From positions 62,001 through 126,000 of the forward strand of contig BGZK01001384.1 of NCBI GenBank assembly GCA_005406025.1: a stretch of 64,000 nt of DNA, in the 5' to 3' direction. A model generated the notes under the pieces. That model saw nothing but the letters and a program-made list of their open reading frames with translations, was not told where the DNA came from and made no database searches. Both the position numbers and the translations under genes were made by a program. This document shows positions 1-11,989 of the stretch, one piece after another. Each line of letters starts with the position of its first letter. The stretch's first letter is position 1. This DNA comes from Eumeta japonica. Its lineage: Eukaryota > Arthropoda > Insecta > Lepidoptera > Psychidae.

Positions 1-2230
1 GCTTATGTAGCATATATTACATGTGAATATATATGATGTTGCTTATATACTTCAATTGTTATATGTAATCAAATATTCTAATCATTCTTTCGAATGGCAG
101 CGCATTGTATTCTTCGTCGAAAGAAAGATTTGTATTTGTATGTTATGATAACTTTTTTGATTTTGTTTCTATTTCCAAACTCATTCTATGAATCATTGTT
201 TTTATAATCGAAATTTATTTTGTTAAACATTTTGAATGTTTATTGCATACTGTAATGCTCTGGAATTCCAATATTGAGTGTTTTGGGAGGATTTTCGATT
301 GATGATTGAATGATTGTAGTCTGTTGATATAATTTCAATTTGATATATTGAATGATTGATTTGTGAGGATGAATGGTTGGTGAATTATATTAGTCCAATT
401 TTAGTATACTTCGATTGTCATCTTGTAGCTGATGACTCTTGACACATTTTTGTAATGAGATTGAACGATTCATTAATAATTATCTAATGAGAATCATCAT
501 TAAAATGCAAAGTTTTCGCAATGATAGTGAGTTCTATCATGGAATATAGTTTTAATTTTCGATTTAATTCAGTCACGACTGAGTGACTGATTGATATATC
601 GACTAACTTGAGTCTCATTTGAGTGAATTATACGGTGGTTGACAGTTCCGATTTTTTTTAAATCAACAATCGTCATTGATGATTCATAGATGAATCAAAC
701 TATATTTTGATGCAATTGGATATCGTTCTAAGTTATGTAAAAAAAATGCAATGAAATATTTACGTGTGTAAGAATTGTGGCGTGAACAGCGCCATTTAGT
801 ATTATGTATTGATGTAAGCAAAACCGCGTCTGTCTGCGCATGAGTACACAATTCGGATGAGGTGTAATAACTGGATTGTATCCTTGATTTGAAATCGTAA
901 ATTGTGCATGAAAGTGGAGGTAAATAAATAAATAAACTTCTTATCCTGAGTGATAAATCAAAATATATTATTTTCGTTTCAAAATTTTGTTTAATCTCTC
1001 ACACAGCATAATTTTCGATTCAACTCGTACGTTTTATGACATAGAATTTTTTTTTAATAAAATAAATTTCTGATTGATGAAAGATATGAATTTTCGAATG
1101 CTGTGTAAAAACTAAATATCTGGTGGTTCCTATTGAATTAGCGATTATGCTGTGTGATAAAATCAATCGCAAAAAGAGGAGCCTACAAATTATGTATTTA
1201 GATTGAAATAATTAATAAAAGAAACAATTATAATTCTAGGTTTTTTTAAATTACGCGTGTGACGCGTTATTGCGACATTGATTTCAATATTATTTTATTT
1301 ATCGATAAATGAAGGATAAATCAGTTCATACCTTTTTGCTTTATATTAAAAATTAATTTTGGATCTTTTTCTTTTGCTATGTCAATACAAGACAGAATTG
1401 AAAATTATTCAAGCTACAGTGCTTGTCTTTGATTTGGCTTTCAAATATTTTTTGCTAAGAAACCCCCCTTTTTTATTGTTATCTTTCCCTCTTATTATAT
1501 AATGAAGGTTTTGCAATAAAATATAACCACTAGCATCTGCTAGTATTATAGCGACTGCACAGCAAAATTTATCAAATATATTGGTTGTGGAAGTTGATAA
1601 ATTGAGAAATGGATGAGTTGTGTGTGAGGATTTGAGGACCTGTATTTGTTCAAATTATAATTTAAGGCTCTGTTTCATTATATGGAAACAGATGCCATCA
1701 AACCTCGATCTGTTCAATATACCTCAAGAATGTCACATCGATTGTAAACCATTTGATTTCCTTTTTTAATGTGGGAATAGGTGCTTGGTGCAAGTTCGTG
1801 GAAAGAGTCTATTTTCAGTCTAAACTGATATTTTTTTCTGTTTATTTTTTTTCTATAAGGCTAGTTGATATGAATTAATATTTGCCTACACGATATAAAG
1901 GGATATAGAAATATGAACCTACTACTTTTTTCCTTTTATTTTTTTATTGAAATGCATACATTGTTTATGTATATAAATGTATTAATGTAAATTATTGTTG
2001 AATTTTGTCACATAGCAAAGTTGTGATTGTTTATGCATTTTCTTGGTTAGAATCTCATTTTTCTATGGATTAAATATGTAATAATTTTTTGTCTGTATAT
2101 ACATGTATAGAAATATAAAACTGTAAAATGCATAATAAATTGTATTGGAAAAAATGTAGATTAATTACGTTTGATCAATCATTCGAAATATTGTTGAAAC
2201 CGTGAATAAACAAGTTTATGTGTTAGTTTA
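1..2230 (+). other. Possible 3' UTR or downstream flank of a plus-strand gene left of the window
   Basis: No open frame of note. The plus strand is T/G-rich. It carries AATAAATAAATAAA near 923, AATAAA near 2130 and 2203, and a Pumilio-like TGTATATA near 2095. That composition is typical of a long insect 3' UTR followed by intergenic DNA, but no coding exon is seen to anchor it. This is inference only. Confidence 0.22.
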
Positions 2231-5010
2231 AAATTGAAAAAAAAACATGTGTTTTTTTGACAAAATGACTATTTAAAAAGTAATTCATCTTAAATGCATT
2301 TATATATTTTTATTTATAAATATATAAATGAAGTGTTTATGATTGATACATTTAAATTTATATATATTTCATTCATATAAATGAAATGTATATAAATTGC
2401 AATTAATAAAAAAAATTATTGAACTTTTCTTTTGCTTTCTTATTTACAGGGTAATTTGTTTTCGAGACAATTTTAAGAGTACATTTTTTTCACTAATTGA
2501 TTACAATGTACTATACAAAATTTTATTTCTCACTTTTTTCTGTGAATTCTTTGATTATGACAAAGTTAACATACATAATTATGAAAATATGATTAATTAT
2601 GTGTCTAATTTAAAGAACAATAATAAATGACTTAATGTTATAATGTCATTTGAATATGAAATATTTTATTTGAATTAAAAACACACTGTTTAATTACGTT
2701 TACAAAACTTTTTAAGATGTAAAAAGGAATGTTGAACCATTTTCATTTAATACCATTAATCATTATTAATATTAAGAAACCAAAACATGTAAAACCTTTT
2801 TTTTTTTGAAAACTATGTTTTATATTGGGCCCCTTTCAGAAAAATGTTCTGCCCAATAATTTAAAAATTGTCACATCAAAAATTTCGCCAGTTCATAGTA
2901 TTTCTACAATTTTTATCTAAACCTTGAGACATTCATAATTGTGAAAATTATGAAAATTAATCAAAATCAATTTCAATTTTTTGTAAAAAGAAATTTGTTG
3001 CATAGTTCTTAAAAATTATCAGTCATAACATTTTGGATTTGACTACTATATAGTTTAGGTTAATTGTGTAGTTTCTGTATGAATTAAATGGTTAATACCC
3101 TTTGTATATTAATATTATATAAAAAAAATCAATAATCATATTGGAACTATATTTTACCATTATCTTCTATGTCCACAACTGAATCTTTTTTTTTTTTGTT
3201 TTCTGTAGATTTGTATTTGCATTTGCTATTGTTGCATTTCTTTGTGATCGGTATCGGCGCTTTTGGTTTCTACTCTAATTATTCTGTGAAAACACTTTAA
3301 ACAAATTATTTTCAAGTTGTGTTTGTATATACTTATTGGCTATTCATCGAGATTGATCGGTTCAATAATCACTCATACATAGAAAAGCTAAGTAATGCTA
3401 ATCTTTACACTGAACGAATGTGCCCTGTCATTACAGCCGTAATTGAGGATTCTACGAGCGCTTTGAGCTTTCTAGACTTTCTACCCATTATCAAATATAA
3501 CTTGTGAATTTTAACCGAAGGATAAATTATAGTTAAAAGGAAAATAATTCCTTACACTATTATACTTTTCATTTTTGTCCTCTCTGTTTAAGAGGTCGTC
3601 CATAAGCCATTTAACGCTGGAAGGATTGAGAAGACTGATGGGTTCGCTATGTGGAATTTCCATTTTGTGAAAAGAAATCAGTGTGATCCACGTGGCATTA
3701 CATGTACCTGGTACGCATGAAAACAGACATTACTTGGTCTTTTGGGACCTCTACTAGTAATTTTTATTAAAAATTGTCTAGGGTGAATATCTTATCCCAT
3801 TTTATCAGATTTGGTAGTTTTCGTAGTCGTTTTTTTGGGGTCGTCGGCAATTTTCGTTCCATAATGTACGACTCACATCCTTTTCCATTAAATGGATATA
3901 GTGAAGCATACTTTGGTGTTACAACTATCGGAATTATTGAAATCAAAAGTGCCGAATCCGAAATTCGTCATTTATCAGAGTGTTAAGACGGCGGTCAATC
4001 AAACCTTGGAACGATGATATGTTTCATCGTGTGATGTCGTCTTTGAATACGTTTGTGCGGTCGTGTGTAAGCGGACGTGGCGCCACCCGGCGTGCGGACT
4101 ATACCAACATTATTGTTTACAATAAAATGTCAAAATATGATTTAGTTTTATTTTGTATTATGGAAACCTAATCATTTTCTTTTAACCTCTGCTAATACAT
4201 CAATTGATAGCCTCAATGTCCATCTGCATCGATGCAACCTATCGGCTGATTGAGGACATTTCGTTATGATGCGAGTTTGCGTTTTTGAAAAATTGAGAAT
4301 CAAAATAGATTCGTGTCCAACTTTTTTATATTTTGGAAGTTTGTTAATTTAGTAATTTTTACAGCCATTTGAACAGTAGTTTTGCAGTTAATTTTAGAGT
4401 AGACGTGCGACGTGTATGATGGGGAAGGGATTACATTTGACGGCAGCGTTCGCTGTGGAAGAAATTGGAAGATTATCGGGGTGTGTACATTTTTGATAAA
4501 TTTTATGTGAAATTATCAATATTCGGAATGAACACTATTTATTATTGGAAATTGTAAAAAAAATTACATATGAAAAGCTGAATTATCCGAGATATTTTTA
4601 GAAATGCATAACTGTTGGGGTAAATTGGTTATACACATGGTTTGGTGTTAACAACCACGGATTTGAGGACATTTTGTTGAATTTCACAAAACTAGCCACA
4701 GACAACTTTTTTTTGCAGTCTTTTAAGCAAGCTATGGTGCTTAAATTTTTTGTTCAGATAAAGGCGAAATATGTCCATAATCGTTACGTATTATAATTCT
4801 TACAGCAACAATAGAAATATTGTATTATTTTTTACTCCGATTCCAAAAAGTAGTTCACAACATTGTAATTATTCGAGAAGAGTTATATTTCTTTTAAATT
4901 GATGTATCTGATGGAAGAAATAACATCCGAGCGATGTAAAATCCCGGTTAGTTGATCATTTTATTGCCAGAGACATAGGCAGATGATTATTATTGCTTTA
5001 CGAAATGAAA
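2231..5010. other. Gene-poor AT-rich DNA
   Basis: I see no gene. 2290-2390 is low-complexity, with ATTTATA runs on both strands. 3560-4170 is less AT-rich and has two short open frames, neither with a recognisable domain. It may be very old transposon sequence. Confidence 0.4.
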
Positions 5011-5046
5011 ATGTAGATTAAAGTGAGTATGTAGATTAAAGTGAGT
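5011..5046. repeat. Two-copy 18-bp tandem repeat
   Basis: The unit ATGTAGATTAAAGTGAGT occurs twice in succession (5011-5028 and 5029-5046) without mismatch, directly abutting and slightly overlapping the long palindrome that follows. Confidence 0.9.
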
Positions 5047-5093
5047 CGTGTGAGTATGTGTGTCTGTATACAGACACACATACTCACACGACT
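5044..5093. repeat. 50-bp perfect palindrome with no spacer
   Basis: The left half (25 bp, starting AGTCGTGTGAGTATG) is exactly complementary to the right half (ending CATACTCACACGACT). The centre falls between 5068 and 5069, within GTATAC. It could form a cruciform. Confidence 0.95.
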
Positions 5094-5407
5094 ATAGGTA
5101 ATTCCACCTTTTGGCCACCGCACGTGCACGAAGTTTGCGTTTTACGCCGACTAACAGCTTTGACATAATTGTGTCTGTCGTTCGCGAGCGCAGATTAGTG
5201 GCCGGTGCTATTATTGCTATACAAATAAAACAGTGAAGTTAGTGTTACGGAAATCGACAAAATAAAAGGAATGACTTAAGAACCTGCCTATTACTAACGA
5301 TCTACTTAAATAAGATACTGAGATAAATTTTGAAAAGTAAATATTTTTTGTTCGAAATTAACATGAGTAACATTTCTCATGGAAACTTGTCATAGACCTA
5401 CAGCAAA

Positions 5408-5433
5408 CGAGCAAAGCTCGGTTGTCCAGGTAC
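5408..5433 (+). repeat. Short dispersed repeat motif, copy 1
   Basis: CGAGCAAAGCTCGGTTGTCC followed by AGGTAC. Related strings occur at 23643-23665 (AGCAAGCTCGGTTGCCCAG) and, more diverged, at 42630-42657. They look like pieces of one dispersed repeat. Confidence 0.5.
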
Positions 5434-8400
5434 ATATTATAGGGGAATGATAAACTGCCACAGTCATAAAGTGTACACATTGAAAATAGTATCCGAACGA
5501 TAATATACTATGTCAATTATGCTTAGGTTAAGAAATCACAAAAAAGTAGGCATTTTAAAATTAATAACAATTTTTAATTTTATAAAAGCAGGCTTTGACA
5601 ATAAAACTAACTTATTTTACATCACTTTTTGTGTATTTTATGTTTGTATATCGTTCGTAAACGCAACATTGTTGCACATGTCTTAAAAAAAATGTAGGTA
5701 TAATGGCCGGTGTTGCAAGTGCGAATGATGGAGTAATTAGTAGCGGATGTCGATTTCAAATGCATGCTGCATAGAAGCGGTATCCATATTCAAGTCGTGC
5801 ACTTTAAAATTAATGTGGATGCTTAATAATTTAAATTTTCCTCGAAAATTGACATTTTAATGACAGTCTATGAATAACACGAGGTTTTGTGGTCTTAATA
5901 TTCTCATAAATAAAAATACGTCTCGATTAAAAGAAAAATGTTTCTTACATTTACCGATTTCATATGCAGTTCGCAGTATGCAAATTAAGTTGATTACGAA
6001 ATCGAGTGTTACAAAAAGTTAAATCGTTGTCTTGTTGCTCCTCTACGAAATATATTCGTACTTTTTTTTAGCAATTTTAATTTTATTATGACAAAAACAT
6101 TAATGAAAAAATTAAGGACCATCTATTTTGAACATTTTATAATGGCCATGAATTTTTTTTGTTATTATGTTGTCACATGTCAATTTAAATCATTTTTATA
6201 TTCAAACCTTGACAAGAATTCTTTTCTTGGTGAGACAAATGTCTGAATCATTAGTAGAGACTGACATTATCTCTGAAATAAAAAAAAAATAATAACCCTT
6301 ATCGGGACGCGTGGCAGATGTGAAAACTTTGAAAATATTTGGTATAGAAAACATGCATGAAAAGATGTTTTATTAAAGGAAATAAATGTGGCATAATTAA
6401 AAGCAAAATATTCAAATTTTTTTTTTAAGAAAAACATATTCATTACTTAAAAAGTTAAAAACGTATTCCATCGTGAACCTCAGCGTAGTGAAAGAGAGGA
6501 TCGTCGAGCAGAGTGTAAAGACTCACTCGAAGCGTCGCCACGCCAACAGCCGGTATAACTCGGCGTAATAAATGTTTCACATCAAAAAACAGATGTTGTA
6601 TGGAACAGACACTATAGCTTCTGTATAGATTTCTACAAAGAATCCTGCGTTGCAGCAGATAAGAAACGAATACTCATTCGATAAAATTTATGAAAATCTT
6701 TTCGTATACACTATTATTAAAGATACGTGTCGTTGCGTTTCTTCAGTTTTGTAAGGGTAGTCATAGACGCTTGAATACCCATACGTCGGTCTAAAATACA
6801 GCTCCTTGCTTCGGTATCAGGTCTTTTGTATTCAATGTAACTAGTAACATCTGCATAACATGTTTGTTTATTGTCTGTACTTTCATTATTCTCTTAACAT
6901 CGAATCAAAGGGTTTAGTGAGATGTTTAAGGAAATATTTTTTTTTATTCAAGATTCTGTTTTTATCTGTCTTTGTCTATCTATCTAAAAATATTTAAGAA
7001 AACATTATGATGTCAATGTTTAGGCAACCGAGCTCTGTTTGGCGGCGTTAGAATTTTCTCAAGGAATAAAGCTTAATATGTAAAATTTATTTGCTACCTG
7101 CTCTCATATTAATAATGTCACGTAGTATCATTGGTGTAATTTATGTCATGTAGGCCTATTTTTTCTCCGTAAGTTACATCAAGCCTGCTGGTACTTCGTC
7201 ACTACATCCAATAGTATAGCATCAAAATAATTAAAAAGTTGTACGAGATGGCACTATAAAGCAATGTTAATTTTTTATATCTTATCTCTTTTTTCCAAGA
7301 AAGATGTTTATAAAGATAAAACTGAAAAGCGAAACTTTATCGAAGTACAAATTGTCATCAAAATCATTTGGGCGGTTTCTGAGATACCTTTATTTAGATG
7401 GATGGATTTTAACATGCATCTTTCCGCAAATGTTCATAGTCTCTTTCTTTTTTAGAATAGCTTTGTCAAAGAAACCATAGTCATTGAAGTAGCCATTTCT
7501 CAGAAAAATAGGTTAGAACATGCACTAGAAATCGTTTGTTGCCAACCTTAGCACCAGCTCAAGATCGTCCTCGATATATGCGCTCCAACACTACGTTGCC
7601 AACGGGATACGAGGCTTGTGCTTTGCATAGCCGCGATCGGTCCCGAACTTATACTGAATCTATAGATATTTTGCTTATTCGCTGCTTTTTAATTTATTAC
7701 GATAGAGACTTTTTTTAATGATAGTATAGTATAAGTTATGTTACAGTATAAGTGTTACGTTTAAGACATTGACGTTTTTGAAAGTAACATTGTTTATGAT
7801 TAATACTGAAGTGCTTAATAACAGTACTTTTTACTGCTGTCGAATACGAAAACATGATTTATTGTTGGGAAGTTTTCAGAGGTGACATTGCCGTGGCTTT
7901 AAGACTGTAGTGAAACTTACCCTGATAGTCAACAACCTGGTAGTCTGCAAATAATATTGTGTGCTGTGTATTGTTTACGCCATAATTTGTCTTGCTTGTT
8001 TGGACTGCAGTATGGCCGAGCATTTATTAGGATTGTGTCGAAATCTTTTATGTGTTTTTAGTGGTATGTTTTTGTTATAGTTAATTTGGCAAAGTTGTAC
8101 TAAAATAAGGGATTACGAATATTTGAGAAAAAATGTATGATAAAATCCATCCTGTATATATTATTGTTATAAAATGACCCTATCGGGAATTGGAAGATTA
8201 AGAACAGAAGAAAGGAAACAGAAAAGCAGAAGGCGTGTATTTGGAAACATAGAGTGACAATAAATTGCTACGCAACTAGTTGAACACCAGATCGCATTTG
8301 GTTTGTGAACGCACTGATCGCAAAAATAAATTTCTCCATTTACGCCTCCGTACTTCATTATTTATACCCACCGATTGATTTTCTAGAATGTTCTTGAATC

Positions 8401-8630
8401 ATCCGGAACAAAGAAGTCGTAAACATGTCAAGCTTGACACAAACAAATAAGATTTATTGCCTGTCAAAAATTCTACTCTATAAAATAAGCCCATTTAAAA
8501 ATAAGATGTAAACGCTAACAGAGGCTAAGGCAGTGCGCAGGAGGCGGTTTGTTTATACTCGAAGAAATGCTCACTTAAAGCGATAAGGTGGCACAATAAT
8601 AAGTTTTTGTTTATGGTCATTCTTCTTGTT
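5434..8630. other. No gene recognised
   Basis: AT-rich intergenic sequence. Small less AT-rich patches at 6480-6560 and 7535-7640 contain short open frames without recognisable domains or convincing splice sites. Confidence 0.4.
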
Positions 8631-8639
8631 ACCTAGAAG

Positions 8640-8860
8640 GGCATATCTCTCTCACCTCATTGACATCGATAAATCTTTTCATGCAAGCTTGTTGGTTTTG
8701 GGTGCTCAAAATTTGGCCCTTTTTTAATATGCCACCGAATTGGTCTGCTAGGATTTTCTGGGGCGACCCTTGCCGACCTTTCCGTCGCACACATTCGCCC
8801 TGTGTATAAATTGTTTTGTCAATCTATTCTCATTCATCATATCCATTCTTATTATAGTCG
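8640..8860 (-). mobile_element. LINE 3' remnant (reverse transcriptase C-terminal tail)
   Basis: On the minus strand the sequence reads like the tail of a non-LTR retrotransposon polyprotein. It has an RMNENRLTKQFIHRANV-like stretch, then a basic GRQGSPQKILADQ-type stretch and GGILKK followed by GQILSTQNQQACMKRF-like residues, with frameshifts. The plus-strand segment 34330-34745 is a second, independently decayed copy of the same tail. The matching nucleotide core includes GGCAAGGGTCGCCC and GGGCCAAATTTT. It is a dead fragment. Confidence 0.6.
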
Positions 8861-9009
8861 AAGTTCAAAATCGTGTTAATTCTTGATAAAGGTCCTAAAA
8901 AATTAATGCTATAGCTCATTGAATTCGAAATGACTTCTAGAAAATGTATTTGAAGGATTTTACTGCACGATAAAAATTGCAAAGGTTATTAACAAACTAA
9001 GATATAAAA

Positions 9010-9735
9010 AAAATTTCGTTTTTTGGCAATTATTCAAAAAACTATTAATACTTAAATATTATAAATCTCCTATTTAGGAGAAAATTTCCTAAAAATAGTC
9101 TTTACTTCCGGAACTCTATCTCTATTGTTTATAATTTTAATTTAGTGCTGAAAATAGGGCCCCGCGCGGCCGATACGCCGTGGCCGCGCTACCGCTCGAC
9201 AGAGCCTATCAAATAAAATAATTTTTTATGAGATTAAATATCAATATTAAAATTAAAAAAAAAAATATGATTTCCTCAGAACACTCCATAGAATAAAGAC
9301 CCTCTGGAAAAATTTTTGTTTGTTGATTTTTCAAAAAGAAATAATTTTTCGTAGTCTTTCATTTTTACAAAAGACGTTATAAAAGTTTAAATAATTGACT
9401 TGTACATTTTTACCTTTTTGGAGCTCTTCTTGTGGCGCTCACATGTATACTTAACAAGACCATGTTGTGATAGTGTTTAAATTTGTATATTTTGATTATG
9501 ATAATAATTTAAAATTAACAAAAAATGAAAATTCTCAACAATGCTGTTGAAATTTTTTTTTAATCAAATGGTGAATTATGGCTATTTTTACATTTCATAG
9601 AGGCATTAACCAACGTTGAAAAATTTTTTTTTTACTGTATTTGTTAACAAATTGTTTATATACAAACGGAATAGTTTAATATTTTGAAAAAAAAAATATT
9701 TACTATTTTGTTATCATGAAAGAATAATGAATAAA
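9010..9735 (+). repeat. Diverged single arm related to the 44-46 kb foldback element
   Basis: It aligns by eye, with gaps, to the left arm of the foldback element (about 44275-44800). Shared landmarks in the same order are a GAGGAGAAAATTTT-like start, TATAATTTTAATTT followed by GCTGAAAAT, AAAATAATTTTTT, AAAAGTTTAAATAAT, GGAGCTCTTCTT and AACAAAAAATGAAAA. Here there is no facing arm, so it is an older, solitary relative. Confidence 0.65.
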
Positions 9736-11022
9736 AAATTAAATGTGTAGCACTCGGGGACTGCCGCGGTAAAGCTATTGCATAGCATTTTTTATCAACT
9801 TATGCAATTATAAAAAAACGAGTGGTGTCGTGGGACACCAGGTAGGAACGAAGTTCCTTCGGCTAATGTAGAATCGACACAATTTGCAAAAAAAATCGTG
9901 CTCAATTTTATGTAGGTTTTCTTGATTTTTCTCTTAAATTTTGCTGATTAGTTTTTATTTAAGTACAGGAAAGTATTTAGGAAATTCAGTATTTTAGGAA
10001 ATAAAATAAAAAAAAAATCGTAATTCAAATTATCAACTAAAATAACAAAATACATATGTCTCTTTATTTTTGTTTGACAACATAAAATACATAGAAATAG
10101 AATAATTTCTCACAATTATCACTGTCAATTGCATTCAAGTCACTTGTTAGTTCACTTGCCATTGTTACTATATTTATTATTGTTTTGACGATTTGAAATT
10201 ATATGAAAATAAACGTGACTACTCAAGAGTAAAATGTATCTATAATGTAAACATTAGCCACGTGCTTGTCCGTGAATTCATGAGTATATACTATGCATTG
10301 GCGGGGTGGAGTGGTAATAGAGAGAGAAGGGATGAGAGAACGAAAGAAGGAGAAAGAGAAAGGTATTATACACTACTCGCTTGTGTATACGACTGTCGCG
10401 CCTGCGCACGTCTCATTTAACGGTTTTATTCCACGGACTTTTTCTTACGATTTTACTATTACATTTTTTTCAGTTCGGTCGCGCAGCAAAATCCCTATCT
10501 CCTCCAAGCTCGCCGTAAGGAACTTCGTTCCAATTATTTATTTATTTATTTATGTAGTATTTTTTTTCTTTGATATTAATTAAAGTTTTTCATCACGTTC
10601 TTCATTAATAAATGCACTTTGTTTATTCATATTTAAAATACTTTATACACAAATTTTACGCGTATTCACCAGCAACTGCTATTCACTGTTGTACATAGGT
10701 ACACCTATGTGTACATATATACCTACATGTATACTTACGGGGTACATGCGGTGAGTGTAGCATTACAAAGATATGATAGATACCTATACACCTATATACT
10801 TTCTTACAAACAGCTGCTTACGTATTCGTCCGATTTCGGAGCAGCTCGTGTCGATCTGTGCGAGCTTCGTACATTGGTACCATATACATACACGTTAAGC
10901 GAACGCTCCGCCGAGCTACACGGTAGTCGGAGTGGGGGGTGTTAGGTTTTATTTTCGTTACGGAATTTTGTGATTCGGTCGTCGCGCTCAAAGCCCGCAA
11001 TAAAAGCTATGCAATAGCTTAA
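9736..11022 (+). mobile_element. Dispersed repeat, plus-orientation copy (non-coding, about 560 bp plus insertion)
   Basis: It shares extensive similarity, in opposite orientation, with 21850-22420. Landmarks include CACTCGGGGACTGCCGCGG, TAAATGCACTTTGTTTATTC, TTCACTGTTGTACATAGGTA, CGTATTCGTCCGATTTCGGA, AAGCGAACGCTC, and GGAGTGGGGGGTGTTA. The two copies carry inverted 15-mers AAGCTATTGCATAGC (9772-9786) and GCTATGCAATAGCTT (11006-11020). No long reading frame is shared, so it is probably a non-autonomous element whose family I cannot name. It is interrupted by the insertion at 9812-10532. Confidence 0.7.
9812..10532. mobile_element. 721-bp insertion nested inside the dispersed repeat
   Basis: Comparison with the uninterrupted copy at 21850-22420 shows the repeat continuing from ...ATGCAATTAT directly to ATTTATTTATTT. 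Here 721 bp intervene, flanked by AATTAT on both sides (9806-9811 and 10533-10538), a probable 6-bp target duplication. Near the ends GGAACGAAGTTCCTT (9845-9859) faces its exact complement (10518-10532). Part of that match is intrinsic, because the motif is almost palindromic. The interior is a purine-rich stretch without a clear gene. Confidence 0.65.
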
Positions 11023-11817
11023 AAAAAATTGTAAATGAGTTCTAATATGTTATAAACTCATTTTCAATGCCATAAGCCACACTGGAATTGACCCTAAACG
11101 GGAAAACACCAATTTCAATCAAAAGCGGAGTTATCCGCTTATGTTCGCCAGGTCCTCATATCGGATTTATTTTATTAAAATCGATTCACGAAAAATTCGT
11201 TAATTTTTATATATAAATTTCACCCGTAACTAAGTTACACACATATCTAGCATATAATAAACAAATAATGAATGTGTAAAATGTAAGAAAATACATTTTT
11301 CATAAAAATAATAAATGTTAAATTCAAGTGTACCTTACTCTTTTTTAACTTTAATATCATAAAAGTGAATGCCTATTATATTTTTCATATCATTGGGCAA
11401 AAAATACTATATTTCCTCAAAATGAAAACAGTTCGCAGCCCTAGTAAAAAAATAAAACTACAGAAAACTAACAACAGACAATTTATTTAGCTATATAGGT
11501 TTCTACATATAGCAACAACAATAGTTAGTTCACTTAGTGAATCCGTATTATACTTACAGAAGACAATCAAAAAAACGATATTGTAAAAGGTAAGTACATT
11601 GCATCTAAATCACCGTTTACTGTGCCTTTCATACAACTTTACCGCTGTTAGTACGATTGGTAATAGTGGTAATGAAATTTCGTATTTTATTTTCGTAGTA
11701 TTTATAAGAGTCAAAACGATCATGCGGATCATCGAAAAGCAGGTGCTCACCGCCATCCATGGGCGCTCGCGACCTTAGAGGAGTCACTTGTGTGTTGCCA
11801 GCCTTTTAAAATTAGTG
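11023..11817. other. No gene recognised
   Basis: AT-rich spacer between two repeats. I see no open frame or structured element worth naming. Confidence 0.4.
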
Positions 11818-11980
11818 CAGCACAACGCACGAAAATCTGCCGCTGTGAAGTTAGTCACGAAAGCGTAAATGGCGTAAAATCGGCACGCGGGGGAGAAGAA
11901 GGAAGGATTGGGGTGTGTTCAATCTGCATATTATATCATTTGCAGGCATTCAGAGCGGCAAAGTTTCGTGCGTTATACTG
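11818..11980. mobile_element. Short terminal-inverted-repeat element (MITE), copy A
   Basis: The 163-bp unit has ends that are imperfect inverted repeats of about 32 bp: CAGCACAACGCACGAAAATC on the left and, on the opposite strand from the right, CAGTATAACGCACGAAACTT. The interior shares GAAGTTAGTCACG(A/G)AAGCGTA and a following G-rich tract with 48568-48743. It is non-coding. The superfamily is not assigned. Confidence 0.75.
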
Positions 11981-11989
11981 TATGCTTAG

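Noticed and set aside
8167..8358. 63-codon minus-strand frame with ATG and cysteines
   Set aside because: No recognisable family and no GC shift. The tail is low-complexity; chance is the simpler explanation.
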